A stretch of DNA of 64,000 nucleotides from Anticarsia gemmatalis (GCF_050436995.1 NC_134756.1:3410001-3474000); one strand, 5' to 3'. Shown: positions 49,887-62,865, numbered from the stretch's first letter. Made by a program: numbers and translations. Notes: generated by a model from the letters alone, not told the origin.

Positions 49887-50578
49887 TCCACTATCAGACG
49901 ACTCTTAGGATTCATGATCACTTTGAGTCGTCGTTACGCGGTAGTGCGAGGCGGAATGTGGCTGCAAGTCTATAGGTACCTAGTCAGACGAAGAGGGGCT
50001 TAAATGCTTTTAGTGGTTATAGAAATATGGACGCTAATGTGTACGATTAAGAATCAATATTAGTTGCACCTCCTAAAAAATCTAGTGACTTAAAATAATT
50101 TATTTGAGAAGTATTTTAATTACCTTAGTATTATGTTTCATTAGGTAATTTAGTTTTTAGTTGTAAAGATGATTATTTTGAAGAGATAGAATAGTTTGAA
50201 TACGTTATGTTAAATTGTTTTTGTATTCTGTTCTCTTATTAATGTAGTATTTTGTCTGTTAATACATTTTGTTCATGTTGTAACAATAATCTAAGTAATC
50301 AGACTAGTTATTACTATTACTATTTATATTCTAGTTTCTAGGTTTCTATTTAAGGTTGCTTTATTTAAAACCTGCTCTGATAGAATATTAGTCAATCAAT
50401 TCCTTAGTTTTAAGCAACGCACAGAATTATTTCTTACTGTAACTGTTATGTTAAGCTTATTTAAACGCTCTACGATAATTTTACCTCTTAAATTAGATGT
50501 TCATTATGCTTAATAGTTTTGTCATACTCAAAGAAAAATCCTATTACTGTGCACATGTATTGTGTAGATATTAGAAAT

Positions 50579-50584
50579 AATAAA
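50579..50584 (+). promoter_or_regulatory. Polyadenylation signal of SNMP1
   Basis: AATAAA lies 693 bases after the TAA stop, implying an AT-rich 3' UTR of about 0.7 kb if no earlier site is used. I see no AATAAA closer to the stop. Confidence 0.5.
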
Positions 50585-50627
50585 CTTCTAGGTTAGAAAC
50601 TGCGTTTCATTTACCCGTTTAAACTTG

Positions 50628-50806
50628 CGGTATGATTCTCTACGATTATAAACAAATCAAAAACCGGCTAGTCATCAAGACATTTTCTATGAAAATCTCA
50701 TCAGCGCCTCTAGCGGGTATCGTAGAAACTATATTGCAGTACATTTCAAATGTCAGACTCTCGAAACTCGCTAGCACTGGTTGAAAAAAAATGCGCTGCT
50801 GCTGTA
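50628..50806 (+). repeat. MITE M1 just downstream of SNMP1
   Basis: It carries the M1 core (CATCAGCGCCTCTAGCGGGT, GCAGTACATTTCAAATGTCA) with eroded ends. It lies in the 1.4 kb between the two convergent genes. Confidence 0.6.
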
Positions 50807-51945
50807 CAGAATTTTTGAGACCCGGATATCAAGCCAAACTGCATGTAAATATATTTTTTGACGTAAAGAAACAATACAAGAACAGTTCATAGTCTTTATT
50901 TTAAATTAAAACTAACATAAGTTATATAGATGAGCAATCACATATTTAATATAACTTACACATTAACTTTACTTTACACTTATATATTTACAAACTTTAC
51001 ATAAACCCAACTTAATATACATAATAATATTGGTAACAAACGGTAACTTTTATTACGGTGGTCAATTTTTCAAAAAGAAAAATTTTACACATATCACATT
51101 TTGTCAGTACAGTCAATAGCAAAAATAAATATACTCGGTCGCACTTTCAAACAAATTTATTTAATGGTTTCTATAAGTCAGCAATTAATACAGAGATCTT
51201 GAAATGACTTTGAATTTAAAAAACATTTTTTAAACACTATTTCTATTGATTAAAAATGCATTTGAAAATGTGACACTGGAGAAATATTTTTAACACTTTG
51301 ACTGTACATATTTTACGTTATTTGTTGTTTTTGAATAAATATATACCCTGAAATATTCAGACTTCGCAATTATTAAAAAATTTAGACTTTCAGTAAGTAT
51401 ATTCCCTTTTAGGCTTCAATTCATTAACAATTTTAATGGTAGTCCAGTATCATATTTTTTATTTATTATTAGGTACTAAACTCTGATTACTCAATATCTC
51501 TTTGTCTACACCACGTCTTTCAAAGACTTGGTTATTATTATCACTGGGCTTAGATATAAAACTACATACTAACTGCTAAATACTTAAAATATCTCAGCAG
51601 TCAAAAAAAAATTATCAATCAAATTTTTACAGTCAATTTCTTTAAGTTATGGAAAGTCACCTTTTCAATAACTGTTCTTAAGCTTACTTCACACATATTC
51701 AGTTCGGCACGTTTGATTCGGCAATTTTTAACAAACAACATAATCGACTTGAAGCAATTACTGCACTTGTTCGGCTTGTGTTTAGAATAGAATCCTTCGG
51801 GTCTGATGGTCATAATTCGGTTTAAGGATCAGGCGCGGCGATGTCGAGTGGCATTACTCCCGAACATTCAACGTTTAATGCTGAACCAAATATAAACATG
51901 TGTGTAGAAAGCCCTACTTCGACTAATTCATTTCCATAACAAATA
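50807..51945. other. Spacer between convergent SNMP1 and UGT
   Basis: No gene. The stretch is very AT-rich. A region with CAGTACAGTCAATAGCAAAA near 51107 and TTTGACTGTACAT near 51297 forms weak inverted ends of about 200 bp, possibly an old MITE. The rest is unremarkable until the M5 copy at 51682. Confidence 0.45.
51682..51912. repeat. Foldback MITE M5, second copy
   Basis: The left end AGCTTACTTCACACATATTC and the right end ATGTGTGTAGAAAGC have the same inverted design as 45948-46110. It lies just downstream (on the minus strand) of the UGT polyadenylation signal. Confidence 0.6.
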
Positions 51946-51951
51946 TTTATT
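51946..51951 (-). promoter_or_regulatory. Polyadenylation signal of the UGT gene
   Basis: TTTATT on the plus strand is AATAAA on the minus strand, 64 bases past the TAA stop of the UGT. This is typical spacing. Confidence 0.55.
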
Positions 51952-52014
51952 CATTTTAATTTCCTTTTAAATCGCATATCACTGTACATACTAAAACAAT
52001 TTTATCACCAATTA

Positions 52015-55000
52015 TTACAAATTCTTCTTTGATATCGTAGCTTGACTCAACAAATTTGAATTCAACAAATTGTTAGAACTGCCGAACAATTTCTTCAACT
52101 GCTTCCTCTGTACATAACTCACTAGTCTATTGAAACTTAACCTTAAGACGTACGACATAAGAGCGTAAATGATTAGCAGTGTACTTACGACTAAAAGGAT
52201 TGCATCAAGGCAGTAATATTGGAAGAAGTTCAAGTCTTTTGCGGGAGACTGGAGATGATAAGCTCCTTTGTGTCTAATGACGTACTCTGTCCAATAAATA
52301 GCTCTTTCAAGAGGAGTTTCTTTCTGGTCTCTAAGTAAAACCTGTCTTTTCTTAACTTCAGTCTTGTATCTCGGTTCTCGGATTACTTCTTGAATGGCTT
52401 TGTATAAACTGTCTGAGTTGAGATGTCTTAGGTCCAGTTTTTTGGCGTAACCGTCGATTTCTGCTTTGGCCGCGTTGACGTCATGGTCGCAGAAGACCGG
52501 GATGCTGACGATGGGGACGCCGTGGTAGACCGTCTCGAACATGCTGAGAAGACCTCCGTGTGTGATGAATGCTTTAATTTTGGGATGGCCTGGAACAAAC
52601 ATAAAGAACATAAGAACCAGTACACTTTTATATTAAAATAATAACTATATTATTTAAATATCCATTAAATTTTGATGTAAGCTTAAAGTTAACAGTATTG
52701 CGAGACCTGTACATATTGAACACTTAAGTTAACCTATTACGATAACTGTAGTAGTAAACAAAGGAGAATACATTTTCAATAATCTAGTGAAAATAACACA
52801 CATTTAAATAAACATATTATTATAATTAAAACCCAACCACAAGTTTCCACACGATGAAAAACACACATAAATCCATTAAAACGTTAATCTGTCTCTAAAA
52901 TATTCTAAAGTCTATTAAGACCTAGACACTAGACTGTAAACTATTTCGTAAAGCTTAGGCTTCCATTACTCGCTGTGTAAGTTGAGTCTATTACCACCAA
53001 CTTTGAAAAAGCATTATGCTTAGTTTGTATTATTAGATTGCATTTAAGCCATGCGCTTAGTGGTTAAAGGAAAAATATTAAACTGTTTAATTTACCTAAT
53101 CAGAGCATCTCTGAAATAAATAATATTAGTTTTTTACAATTGCAGTTTGTAGAATACGTTTATTCCTCTTAATGAACGTATGAACAGAGTGATTGTTAAA
53201 GAGTCAATGGTATTTAAAGAACAAAAATTTAACAACATCAGAATATTCTCTCCTTTAACATCTAAAAGTGACTTAAAAAATATTCGATATAAAATCGAAT
53301 GCCTCCTCAGGATATGAAAAAAAACATTTGCTTTCTTAATTTCTTCGTATTTTATTATTTCCTCGTACGAATTTCTATTATACCAGCACTACGTCGCACT
53401 GATTACAGTTAAAACAAAGAAATAATTTCCGATTTATAATTTCCGTGTTCCTCTTTAAACCTTTCTAAACCTTTTGTTATCTGTATACCTTTATACACAT
53501 ACAGTAGAATAAATAGGAGCCTATATAAAGGGCTATATTATCTACAAACTAGCAAAGATAAGCGTCTAACACGATACAAACATTTCACATTAGGTAAGGT
53601 TTAATTTCCATCCGTTCAGAGGGTTCAGAACAGAATTTAGGTACAGTCAGCTCCAAAAGGCGCTTCACAACTTAAAATGTGCGGAACCTCTTTGTAAAAA
53701 AAAAAATATATTGGGTCGGGGAAAAAATCTTTTCGCATTATCAAGAACATACTTCAAGAACCACAAGTACACGGTTCATTAGGTTTCTTTCAGTGAGCTC
53801 GTGAGGTACCCAAATATCGAGTTTTTTTGTGTAGAGAAAAGATTTTATTATAAGTTCATATATACTATAATGCGAAAAGACTTTTTCCCCAAACTAATTA
53901 ATACCAGAACAAAAATAGGTAGAATATAGAGAATCGAACATTTTAATTAATGGCAAATGTTTTCTTGATGGAATAATGTGTTTGCTTCAGAATATAGGGT
54001 TTCAAAAGATTGAGTACGCTCCGCGACTTTTGGAGCTGACTGTACAAATGCTTAGTAATCCTTGGAATAATTATTGTAGTATTCAAAGGTTGTTTCATTA
54101 ACATTGACGTCTAGACTAATGCAGCTCACAAACAATGATTGAGAGAGAATATTCAAAGGATTTGAACAGTCTGCAGTATTCATATTGCAATTATGAGTTA
54201 CTGAAGTATAAACACTTATCTATATTAGTTATTGTATCAAAAATAAAGATTTACCCTCTTATTCATGAACACACAATAAACCTATTTTAGTTCAAAAGCG
54301 AATATAATGTGTTTTCTCTTTTTCATTTAAGAGTGAAAGAAACAAAACGCTTTTTAGGCCTTTCATAACTTCATATATTTTATGAATAAAAGGATATATT
54401 TGTTACTTATTTTAAACGGGGATTTAAAAATGACAGTACGACACTTGAACAGTGTCGCTTTATAAACGACTGTTAGGTCCGCTTGGAAAGAATTGCGGTG
54501 CGCGATAGCGAGGTCTATTGCGCTTCGATTGCTCGATTTATAGATCAATCTACTGACTCTACGTACAGTTTGCTTTTCAAAATATCTTCTTGTGTTCAAC
54601 TTATATCAAAATCAATGCGTATCATTACATCATAAACTACTAGGGGCCGCCCGCGACATCGTCCGCGTGGAAACCCCTCCCGTGTAAATCCCGATCCCTC
54701 GGGAACTGCGGTATAAAAAGTAGCCCATTCCAGGTCTTTTCCTACATATATACCAAATTTCATCGTAATCGGTTCAGTAATATTTGCGTGAAAGAGTAAC
54801 AAACATCTATACATACATACGTACATACATTCTCACAAACTTTCGCATTTGTAATATTAGTAGGATTTTTTGTAATAAACTGTTATATTTTCCTTTATAT
54901 AAAATGCAATAGGTACCTATGTAGTTAACATTGTTTTCTCATAGCAGGATTTCATAATCCACCTTAATATTGTTACGTTAACTAGAACATGTAATACGTG

Positions 55001-58000
55001 TTAATGTTTGTAGTAATTATCTCATTACAACAGTCTAAACAGATTTTATCAACATAATAATATCCGTCCTGTTACACCGCTCTATTCAGCTTATACAATC
55101 TGAAGCTTGCTTGTTTAAAACCTTCCTTTTAACCGACTTCAATAAAGAGAAGGTTTTCAAGTCGATCGTATTTTTCAATAAAAACTGACTGTTTTCTTAC
55201 GCATTGACATAGATTTCCCTGGAGAAATAACAAGATAGTATATTTTAAAATCTATGAATAAACACCGAAACTTAAATCGTAGACATGGGGAAAGGTTGAA
55301 AATAAAGCCAAGACATGGGGACACGCCAAAAAAATAACAGACTAAAAGTCTTGCACGAACCGTACAATCTGTTGGTCTGACAAGTGGCGTACACGCAACA
55401 CAATGAATAGATAAGATAATCTTAGAATTCAAGGTATGGAATTGACATATATTTTATTAATCTACGAGAAAGACATTAATATTATTTATTTCTTTTTCTA
55501 TTCAACTATCATTTTAATCACTTCTCTAGCCAATTATTCCATATATAATTAAATATGCATAAACTATCTAGCAACGCAATTCATTTTCAACCAAACCAAT
55601 CGTAACAAAGAACTCTTACCAAGCAAATCCTGCTGGGGCAGCCATTTATAAAGTCTAATATTCGAAGGTATATCAGTCATGTTTTGCTCCGCGTCTTGCT
55701 TCCACAGCACTCGTTGAGGCAGTCTTCCTAACGCTTCGACGAACAGGCGGTGAGCAGCTAGAGGCATGTTGGTCGTTCTTACTGAGGAACCCATGGAGAC
55801 GTATACGAAACCCGTCTCGCCGGCGCCGGAGATCCATTCCTCAATTTCCTGGAATTTGTAAAGATTTCTGTTTAGTAAGGCTAAATGTATGAGCTCTAAA
55901 TCTAAATTTATGTAAATAAATATTAATCACCAAAATGTAAGTACGCGCATACCTTTTGAACAGCTAACCTAATTTGGATAATATTTTTAAATGTAAATAA
56001 AATTTGTAAATGTCGGGACAAGGTTTGTATGAGATCGGTTAGCAATCGAAAAAATCATTAATATACAAATATATCTTATCAATATATTTTGGACAGCTTA
56101 CAGTCACTCAATAAAAATAAAAATTAATTAAAAGTTATAGTTAATATCAAAAATTAAATCTTGTATGTCCAATTTCGCTTTTTATACTCGACTTAATTAA
56201 AGGTCAAAAGAGTTCGAACAAGTTAAAAGTTCACTCGAATATTAAATGTAAAGCCATACAAGAATAACAACATGTCAGCCATCAGAAAGAGAAATTTCGC
56301 ATCTGACATGAAAGTTAACGAATAAACTTATAAAACACATTACTCAGAAGAGTTAAGTAGGTACCTCCAGGCATCGAATTCAGGATGACTCACTCACTCA
56401 AGTCTTCCCTCCCGGAGGACATTTTCAACTATGTTACTTTGAAATTTGATACATGGACGGATTAGACTCGAAACACGTGTAACTGTCCTTCAAGTTCTAA
56501 GAATATTGTCCTAATTATTTCGATAGAAAACTGTTAAATACATTAATTAAAGTGGACATTAATTAGTTCCTTTATACATAATCTTCATGATAACAAAATG
56601 ATTTAATCCTTATTCTACTAATTTTACGTTAAATTTCGAATAATACAGAAGCAAAACCCGAACAAAAATACGTCTAATTGGTATTTGCAATATAAAAAAA
56701 TGGGATACATTATACTAATTGTACGACATTGCTTTCCTGTAAAGCCAAGAGAACAAAACAAAAAATACTGTAAAATGTTGTTCAAAATAAGCTACAGATT
56801 TGGCCTCAATTAAATAACTATGAAAAATACTCACAGGATCCAAAATCTTCGGCTCCCGACAATGTATACAGGCGACCTCCGCTACATTGGGCAAATAGGG
56901 CCTGGGATACGACACAGAATAATGTCCATTCTGTAGTATAAAACTGACATTCTTCGCCATATCGTAGACATGAGGCACTTGGGGGCCGAAGTTTCTTCTT
57001 AAAACACTCTGAAGTAACTGCATACTGACAGCATGGACGGCTGAACTTCCAATTTGAATTAAAGTATTCAAAGTTCTGTCAATCAGTCCCATGTTATCAG
57101 TAAAGCCATATCCGAAGAAAGGCGTGACAGAATAAGGTGTGGGTGATCCGGATATACTGAAGGCTGATGAGTAAAAGCCTACAGTGTTGATGTACATGAA
57201 GGGAACTTTGAATTTGTGAGCTATTCCCAATGCGCACTCAGGATATGCGCCGTCTAGGACGATAAGATCGAAGCTCCTTCCGGATCTTAGGAAGGATCTC
57301 GTCTCCGGGTCGCTTAGGAAGGCGTCACAAGCCTGTGGACAAACAAGATTTATTCATATTATTTATTTTATATATCGGTCGGGTAAAAAGTCTTTTCGTA
57401 TTATAGTATGTATGAACTTGTAATAAAATCTCTTTGGTTTCAAGAATAACAAATGAGTACACGGCTTATTAGGTTTCTTTCAGTGAACTTGGAGGTACCC
57501 AAATATCGAGCTTGTTTGTGTACAGAAAAGATTTTATTACAAGTTCACACATTCTGTAATGCGAAAAGATTTTTTCCCCGACCTAATGTTTGGAAAACTT
57601 ACAGATAACACATTCATGCATAATTCTAAACAGTAGAAGACGCTATTATCTAATTTTACAAATACTAGATTTGAAAAACAGAAGGCACTAGAAAGTATTA
57701 TCAGGGTAAATTAAGTAGATTTCCTAAATGGAATGTCATTCGATAGCCGATAATATTCGAAGCAACAAACATTGTCTCTAATTGATCTATTGGAATAACC
57801 AATCCTTTTATTGCTTGACTTTGCTATTGCACACCAGATATCGCTTTGTAGGTTGATCTCAATTATTACTTGTTTAAACATTTATTTTAAAATATTTTTT
57901 AATGTAGAAATTAGCATTTTGTTAGCGGTAAAGGTGCTTAGAACGCTAACGCCAGTATACTTTACACTTCTTAACACAAATCTTTGACTAATTTACGAAA

Positions 58001-60290
58001 CCTACGTAACTAGGTGAAGTATTGTTAAGTAATACTACCAAAGAAACTCCATGTTCCGCTAAGTTCACGCAAAATTACCTAATAATAAGTATTATCATAA
58101 ATAAACAAGTTTCTTAATAAAACCCTGTAATAAGACTAAACAAAGCACCTTATGAAAAGGTTGAAATATCTTTAACATTAATTAAACATAAGCAGGGATA
58201 TTAATTAGTAGGCAGATTTGTATAAGCTGTATTTATCTCGTTGAAGTCCTAATTACATGAATCTTTAAAGGAAATCGTATCGTAATCCTTTTAGATACTA
58301 TCATAATTAAACGTTGTTTTCTCTCAAACAAAAGGATTTATTCCTTCTGATAAAATTTATGACTCTTTACATAGAAAATTTTGTGAGGTGATTAAATAAG
58401 TAAATAGTACCAAAGGTGAATTAAAAAAATGTCCTTTATATTACGTTTTATGGTACTATTTGTTAACACATGTTTTTAAGTTTATTACGGTCTGACACAT
58501 GAACTATTATTATATTTAAAAAAATAGCACGATTAAATGGCTTTTGATATTGTTGCACCTGTAGATTTGACGGAATCATCTCAAAGTCGCAAGTCAGTTT
58601 ACCAATAACGTATGATTTTAAATAAAAAAAAAACTATTCTAAAAAGCTTTAATCTCTACGAAATGGTCGTCTTGATAGCACTTTCAATACACATCTCGTG
58701 ATTGAACTGCGTCTTGCTGTCCACTTTTCATCTTAATCTGTAAATCCCTTGCCATTTGGTTGAGAGGTGCATGTTCCTAACCTATAACCGTAGAGATACA
58801 TCAAGTGCGTTCAACCACGGTGAGATGAAAGGCCCTGCCTTCGCAACATAACTCCGGATTACTACCCACAGATGATATTTCTAGGAAGTATTTCGCTTTA
58901 TCGAAAAATGCAAATTTCGAAAATACTGTTCATCCGAATTTACGTACACGCATCCGCATGTAAAAGTTAATAAAAATGCAAAAATTCGCTGAATAATGCA
59001 ACAAAATTACGGGGTGATAGGTTTATGGACAGAAATTATACCAGATTCCTTTGGAAGTATTTAAGAGCGTCACGAAAAAATCTCACACACTTCCTTATCT
59101 TTTTATTAAACTAAACCTAATACATCGACAGCGCTGTGACTTATTAACTTAATGCAATAACTACCGCTGTTCTGCAACCTAATACATTTTTTCAATCTCT
59201 GTGTTTAACAGCGCGGTTAAAGGTTTACATAATATCGTCTTCGTATCGAAAATATAAATGAAAAATACTTTTACTACATGAAATAACTACGTACAAAATA
59301 TTTTCAAGACGACATTGTCATTAGCTAATCTATAGCTCGCTCTGAATTATTTAATAGAAATGTCTCACTGAAACCTACAATCGCGAAGAAACAACAAAAA
59401 AACGTCTAACTTCAAGTACCTCATAACCATATCTGACGATATCCTGCAACGTCAGCTGGATCTCTCCCCTCATCCTCGCGCCGACCAGGTCGAAGGACAT
59501 GAACTGTCGCACGTAGGAGACCAGACCCTCGGGCGCTATCTCCTCCATGCCGGGCACGTGGAAGTCTGCTGGGAATGCACTGATGAATGTTATGTTGTGG
59601 CCTCTGGAACAAGACAATGGAATTAGTGAGCAATTGATATAATTATGTAACTTCTTCTTTTCGTATGGTTAGTGGTCAACTTATTGTCAATGTTGTTCAA
59701 GCCGCCCGAAGACCTTTGACATGGCTTTACGACTGTTATCTTAATAGACAACAACCGGCTTTCTACGACGACTTTTTACGTGCCCTCCGAAGCACGGAGC
59801 CCAGTTCAAATACAACTATGTGATTAGCGACTGATATAGAAATAATAACATTTATTCGACCTTAGTTCTGTTTTTACGGCAAGCGGATCATATCGAAGCA
59901 GTTATGATCTCTCCTGAATACATTGCCTTTCGTTATTTAAACTGAGAATATTGGATGAAATCCTCAAGAACAATTATTTGGCATGCATCGTATATTGAGC
60001 ACCCAGCACAATATGACAAAGAATCCTTTTTCACCTGACTCCTGTCTATAAAATCTCCTACAATGCTTAGACGTCGTTTAATAAATGTATAAATAGTCTG
60101 ATTGATTTATGGAGGTTTGAACTTACCTCCTAATAAGTCCCCTGGAGAGTTCCCAGAAGGGCATCTTATGTGACTTGGTGCCGCCCATAGTGATCATGAG
60201 GATGTCGCTGCCGCACGCCGACGCAGCCAGCAGGATCGGCAGGCACAGGTACGGCCATCGCGACCTATGCTGATAACAAAAATATACCAT
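52015..60290 (-). CDS. UDP-glycosyltransferase, complete or nearly complete 5-exon gene (549 aa from the ATG at 60290)
   Basis: Exons in transcript order: 60290-60127, 59603-59420, 57332-56835, 55848-55620, 52589-52015 (TAA). All have GT-AG introns in one frame, 1650 nt. Insect UGTs conjugate sugar from UDP-glucose to small lipophiles in the ER lumen. Seen: hydrophobic signal peptide about residues 12-26; His41 in TKSHKMPF and Asp143 in DLIVLDGA, matching the catalytic pair; signature region from WLPQQDLLGHPKIKAFITHG to PVFCDH (residues about 351-394); one C-terminal membrane helix about 486-507; a basic tail ending KKNL, which fits a KKXX ER-retrieval signal. Position 394 is His where most animal UGTs have Gln. 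The first ATG (60290) follows an in-frame TAA directly. An alternative is that TTATCAG before 60269 is a splice acceptor and the true start lies in an unseen exon. No UGT subfamily number is assigned. Confidence 0.92.
53642..54044. mobile_element. MITE with TACAGTCAGCTCCAAAA ends, split by a mariner-type MITE, in UGT intron 4
   Basis: TACAGTCAGCTCCAAAA at 53642 and its reverse complement TTTTGGAGCTGACTGTA ending at 54044 bound a 403-bp element. The mariner-type MITE at 53711-53895 lies inside it, so the outer element is older than the inner one. Confidence 0.65.
53711..53895. mobile_element. Mariner-type MITE (nested)
   Basis: The ends TTGGGTCGGGGAAAAAATCT and, inverted, AAGACTTTTTCCCCAAACTAA have the GGTCGGGGAAAAA look of Tc1/mariner terminal repeats. 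The unit is internally palindromic (GAAAAGATTTTATTATAAGT). A sister copy lies at 57375-57586. Confidence 0.65.
54640..54865 (-). mobile_element. Short Helitron-like element in UGT intron 4
   Basis: On the minus strand it starts TCCTACTAATATTACAAATG and ends GCGGGCGGCCCCTAG. The TC...CTAG limits and the ATACTAATATT-like start match Helitron style, but the 3' end is a different family from the GGGTCAGCTAG copies. Confidence 0.55.
57375..57586. mobile_element. Mariner-type MITE in UGT intron 2
   Basis: CGGTCGGGTAAAAAGTCTTT on the left and AAAAGATTTTTTCCCCGACC on the right are inverted ends. The body shares TTAGGTTTCTTTCAGTGA and GAGGTACCCAAATATCGAG with 53711-53895. Confidence 0.7.
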
Positions 60291-61460
60291 TTAGTAAAAC
60301 AATCCTTTCTACATTAGAGTAAGATTTTTAAACTAAGTATTAGGTATTCTTAGTTAACATTCCCGTCGGTAAATAATTTATGGGTTAAGCCGCCTATGGT
60401 ACGGACATTTATTGGATGGTTAGGCGTTTAATGATTTTTCAGCATAAGGTCTGTTTTAGGAAGCCACTTGATAATGCGGTTCTGGATAATTGTAAGCAAA
60501 GATTTTTCTGGATTTCTCTCACATCAAAATTGGCAAATAATTAATTTTATTTCGCTCTACAAACATATAAACAACAGACAGAGTACAATCAGAATTGAAC
60601 CATTCTAAATCGATAGTTCTCTTACAACCAATATTTCAGTAACTAGTATGTTTCTATCCATATTTTATACAAGCTCTGCCTTCCTAGAATCAAGCAAGAT
60701 CTTAGTAATTTCAATAAAAGCTATAGACATGATGTTCTTAGAAACATCACAGTCTGTTCATTACTATTTGCAGTTCAATTTCTAATTGGGTATGACTTTA
60801 ACGTTCTGTGTATTGCAAATACAATACAATTGAAACGTTGCGATTGTTCAAGTCCTTTATTGGAGCTAATAACATAGGACAAATCAAACAATTTCAACAT
60901 TTCTCAAGAGGTATTTTACAGAAAACCAAGTTCTGCCCTCGACGGCATCATCGCATACAAGTTTCTACGGAACTAAGTATTTCTTATTTCATGTTAATCA
61001 AAGGTATAATAGATAAGGCTATTAACTATTTACATATTCGAATCCATAAGATTAAGTTCGTAAAATATTTTTCTGTTAGACTAGTTTCTGCCTGTGACAG
61101 CATTTACGCCAAAGAATTTCCTTAGATATCCTATGCGCTAATCCTGGGTATAAACTATCTGTGTTTCATTAAACCAAACATAATTAAACTTTCACATTCT
61201 AATGTTAGTAAAATATCGAACAAAATAAAGGTCAATTACTCTAAAATGTTTATAAACTCGTTACGTCATCATTGCCACAACGTGGACACGTAATAATGTA
61301 AACAATTTTCTAATAGATTTCTTTAGTATTGGTTCATAGTACGCGTATCAATATTGATCAAATTGGCCAACAGTAACAAAGTAAGATTGCTATTACGAGT
61401 ACCTACTATGTAGGTATTATCTATTGTATGGTACGAGAATGTACTTATATTATCTATACT

Positions 61461-61711
61461 TCTATACTAATATTATAAAGCTGAAGAGTTTGTTTGTTTG
61501 TAACGCGCTAATCTCAGGAACTACTGATCCGATTTGAAAAATTCTTTCAATGTTAGATAACCCATTTATTGAGAAAGGCTATGGGCTATAAGTACATCAT
61601 CACGCTACGACCTATAGGATCGGAGTAGCAACGACAAATGTTACAAAAACGGGGATAATTATAATGCATTCTCTGTTATGTTAGGTAAACGAAGAAGCGC
61701 GGGTCAGCTAG
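61461..61711 (+). mobile_element. Non-autonomous Helitron, full-length copy
   Basis: TCTATACTAATATTATAAAG ... GCGCGGGTCAGCTAG, the same family as 30536 and 40487. It lacks the extra GTTTGATT repeat that both of those carry near the 5' end. Confidence 0.75.
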
Positions 61712-61814
61712 TATTATCTATGTTTTTTTATGTAGTATTGAAAGTACATAAAATGTGTTACAAGCTATTGCTGAATTCCTTCTTAGAGTTACCAATGATT
61801 AATATCCACGTTAC

Positions 61815-61939
61815 TTACCCCCGGTTTCTGAGGTACATTTAATGGTAGTTTATCTATTCAATAGCGTTAAAACTCATATAAAAAAAACGCTATTGAATAG
61901 ATAAACTACCGCTAAATGTACTGAGAAACCGGAGGTTAA
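61815..61939. repeat. Hairpin MITE M2, best-preserved copy
   Basis: The left arm starts TTACCCCCGGTTTCTGAG and the right arm ends CTGAGAAACCGGAGGTTAA. The inner arms GTTTATCTATTCAATAGCGT and ACGCTATTGAATAGATAAAC are exact reverse complements. The whole 125 bp folds back on itself. Confidence 0.8.
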
Positions 61940-62865
61940 ACATTTTGCCGATAGTCCGTCAGCAAAATAGCATCGCATATAAGTAAGTACAAGAAAATGC
62001 CTATAAAGTACCCCTCAATGGTTCGTGAGTAGGTAACACAGTATACACATGTAAAAACAGCATCAAACATGTAATTATGTCATGAACAACAATTGTTCTC
62101 ACGCTATCAACATACGCATAACATAAAACTATTCAAGAAATTAGAAAATGTCTACCCTTGAACTTGGCCAAGATTACAAAACACACATTCTATTGTCGTT
62201 CAAGATTATTGTACTCAAATATTTATTCAGTCTTTGATGTTTGTTTCTCGTTCTTGTAGTCGCTATTTGGTTCCTATTTATTTATATTTCTGTTCCTGTA
62301 TGTTATAGACTCTCTATTTTAGGCAATTACGGCTTTTCTATTACATTCTTATGTCGTCAATAAGATTTTAAATGTTTTTTTCATTGATACCTATTATTAT
62401 ATGAACACGTCTATTAGCATTTTTCTCGCACATATTAGGAAAAACTACACTTTAATTGCCGTTGTGGGTAAAAATAATGTCGTCTTTATTAACCTTCTAA
62501 TTTTAAATATTTGCGAGATATTATTTATCCTTGTGACAAGATATAATTATATGGATGTGAATTGGCGTGGCGTTCTCTGATCTCTGCCTGCCCGTATTGG
62601 GAGAAGGCGTGATTTTATTTATGTTCTATAAATATTAGTTACCAGCAATTATTTCTAAAAAGATCCCAATTAAAAATACGAGAGTTGTTAGTAAATAAGT
62701 TTAGAAATATTAGCAGGAAGTTACTCAAGTGTGATCCAATGTGGCTGGTGTCGCAAGTGGTATGCGGTGAAATGATCACTTGCTCACTTGTTACATACTT
62801 GCTATTTATTACGACACGGCCTGTTTACTATATACTAATAGATTTGGTTAGATTTTTGGATAGTA

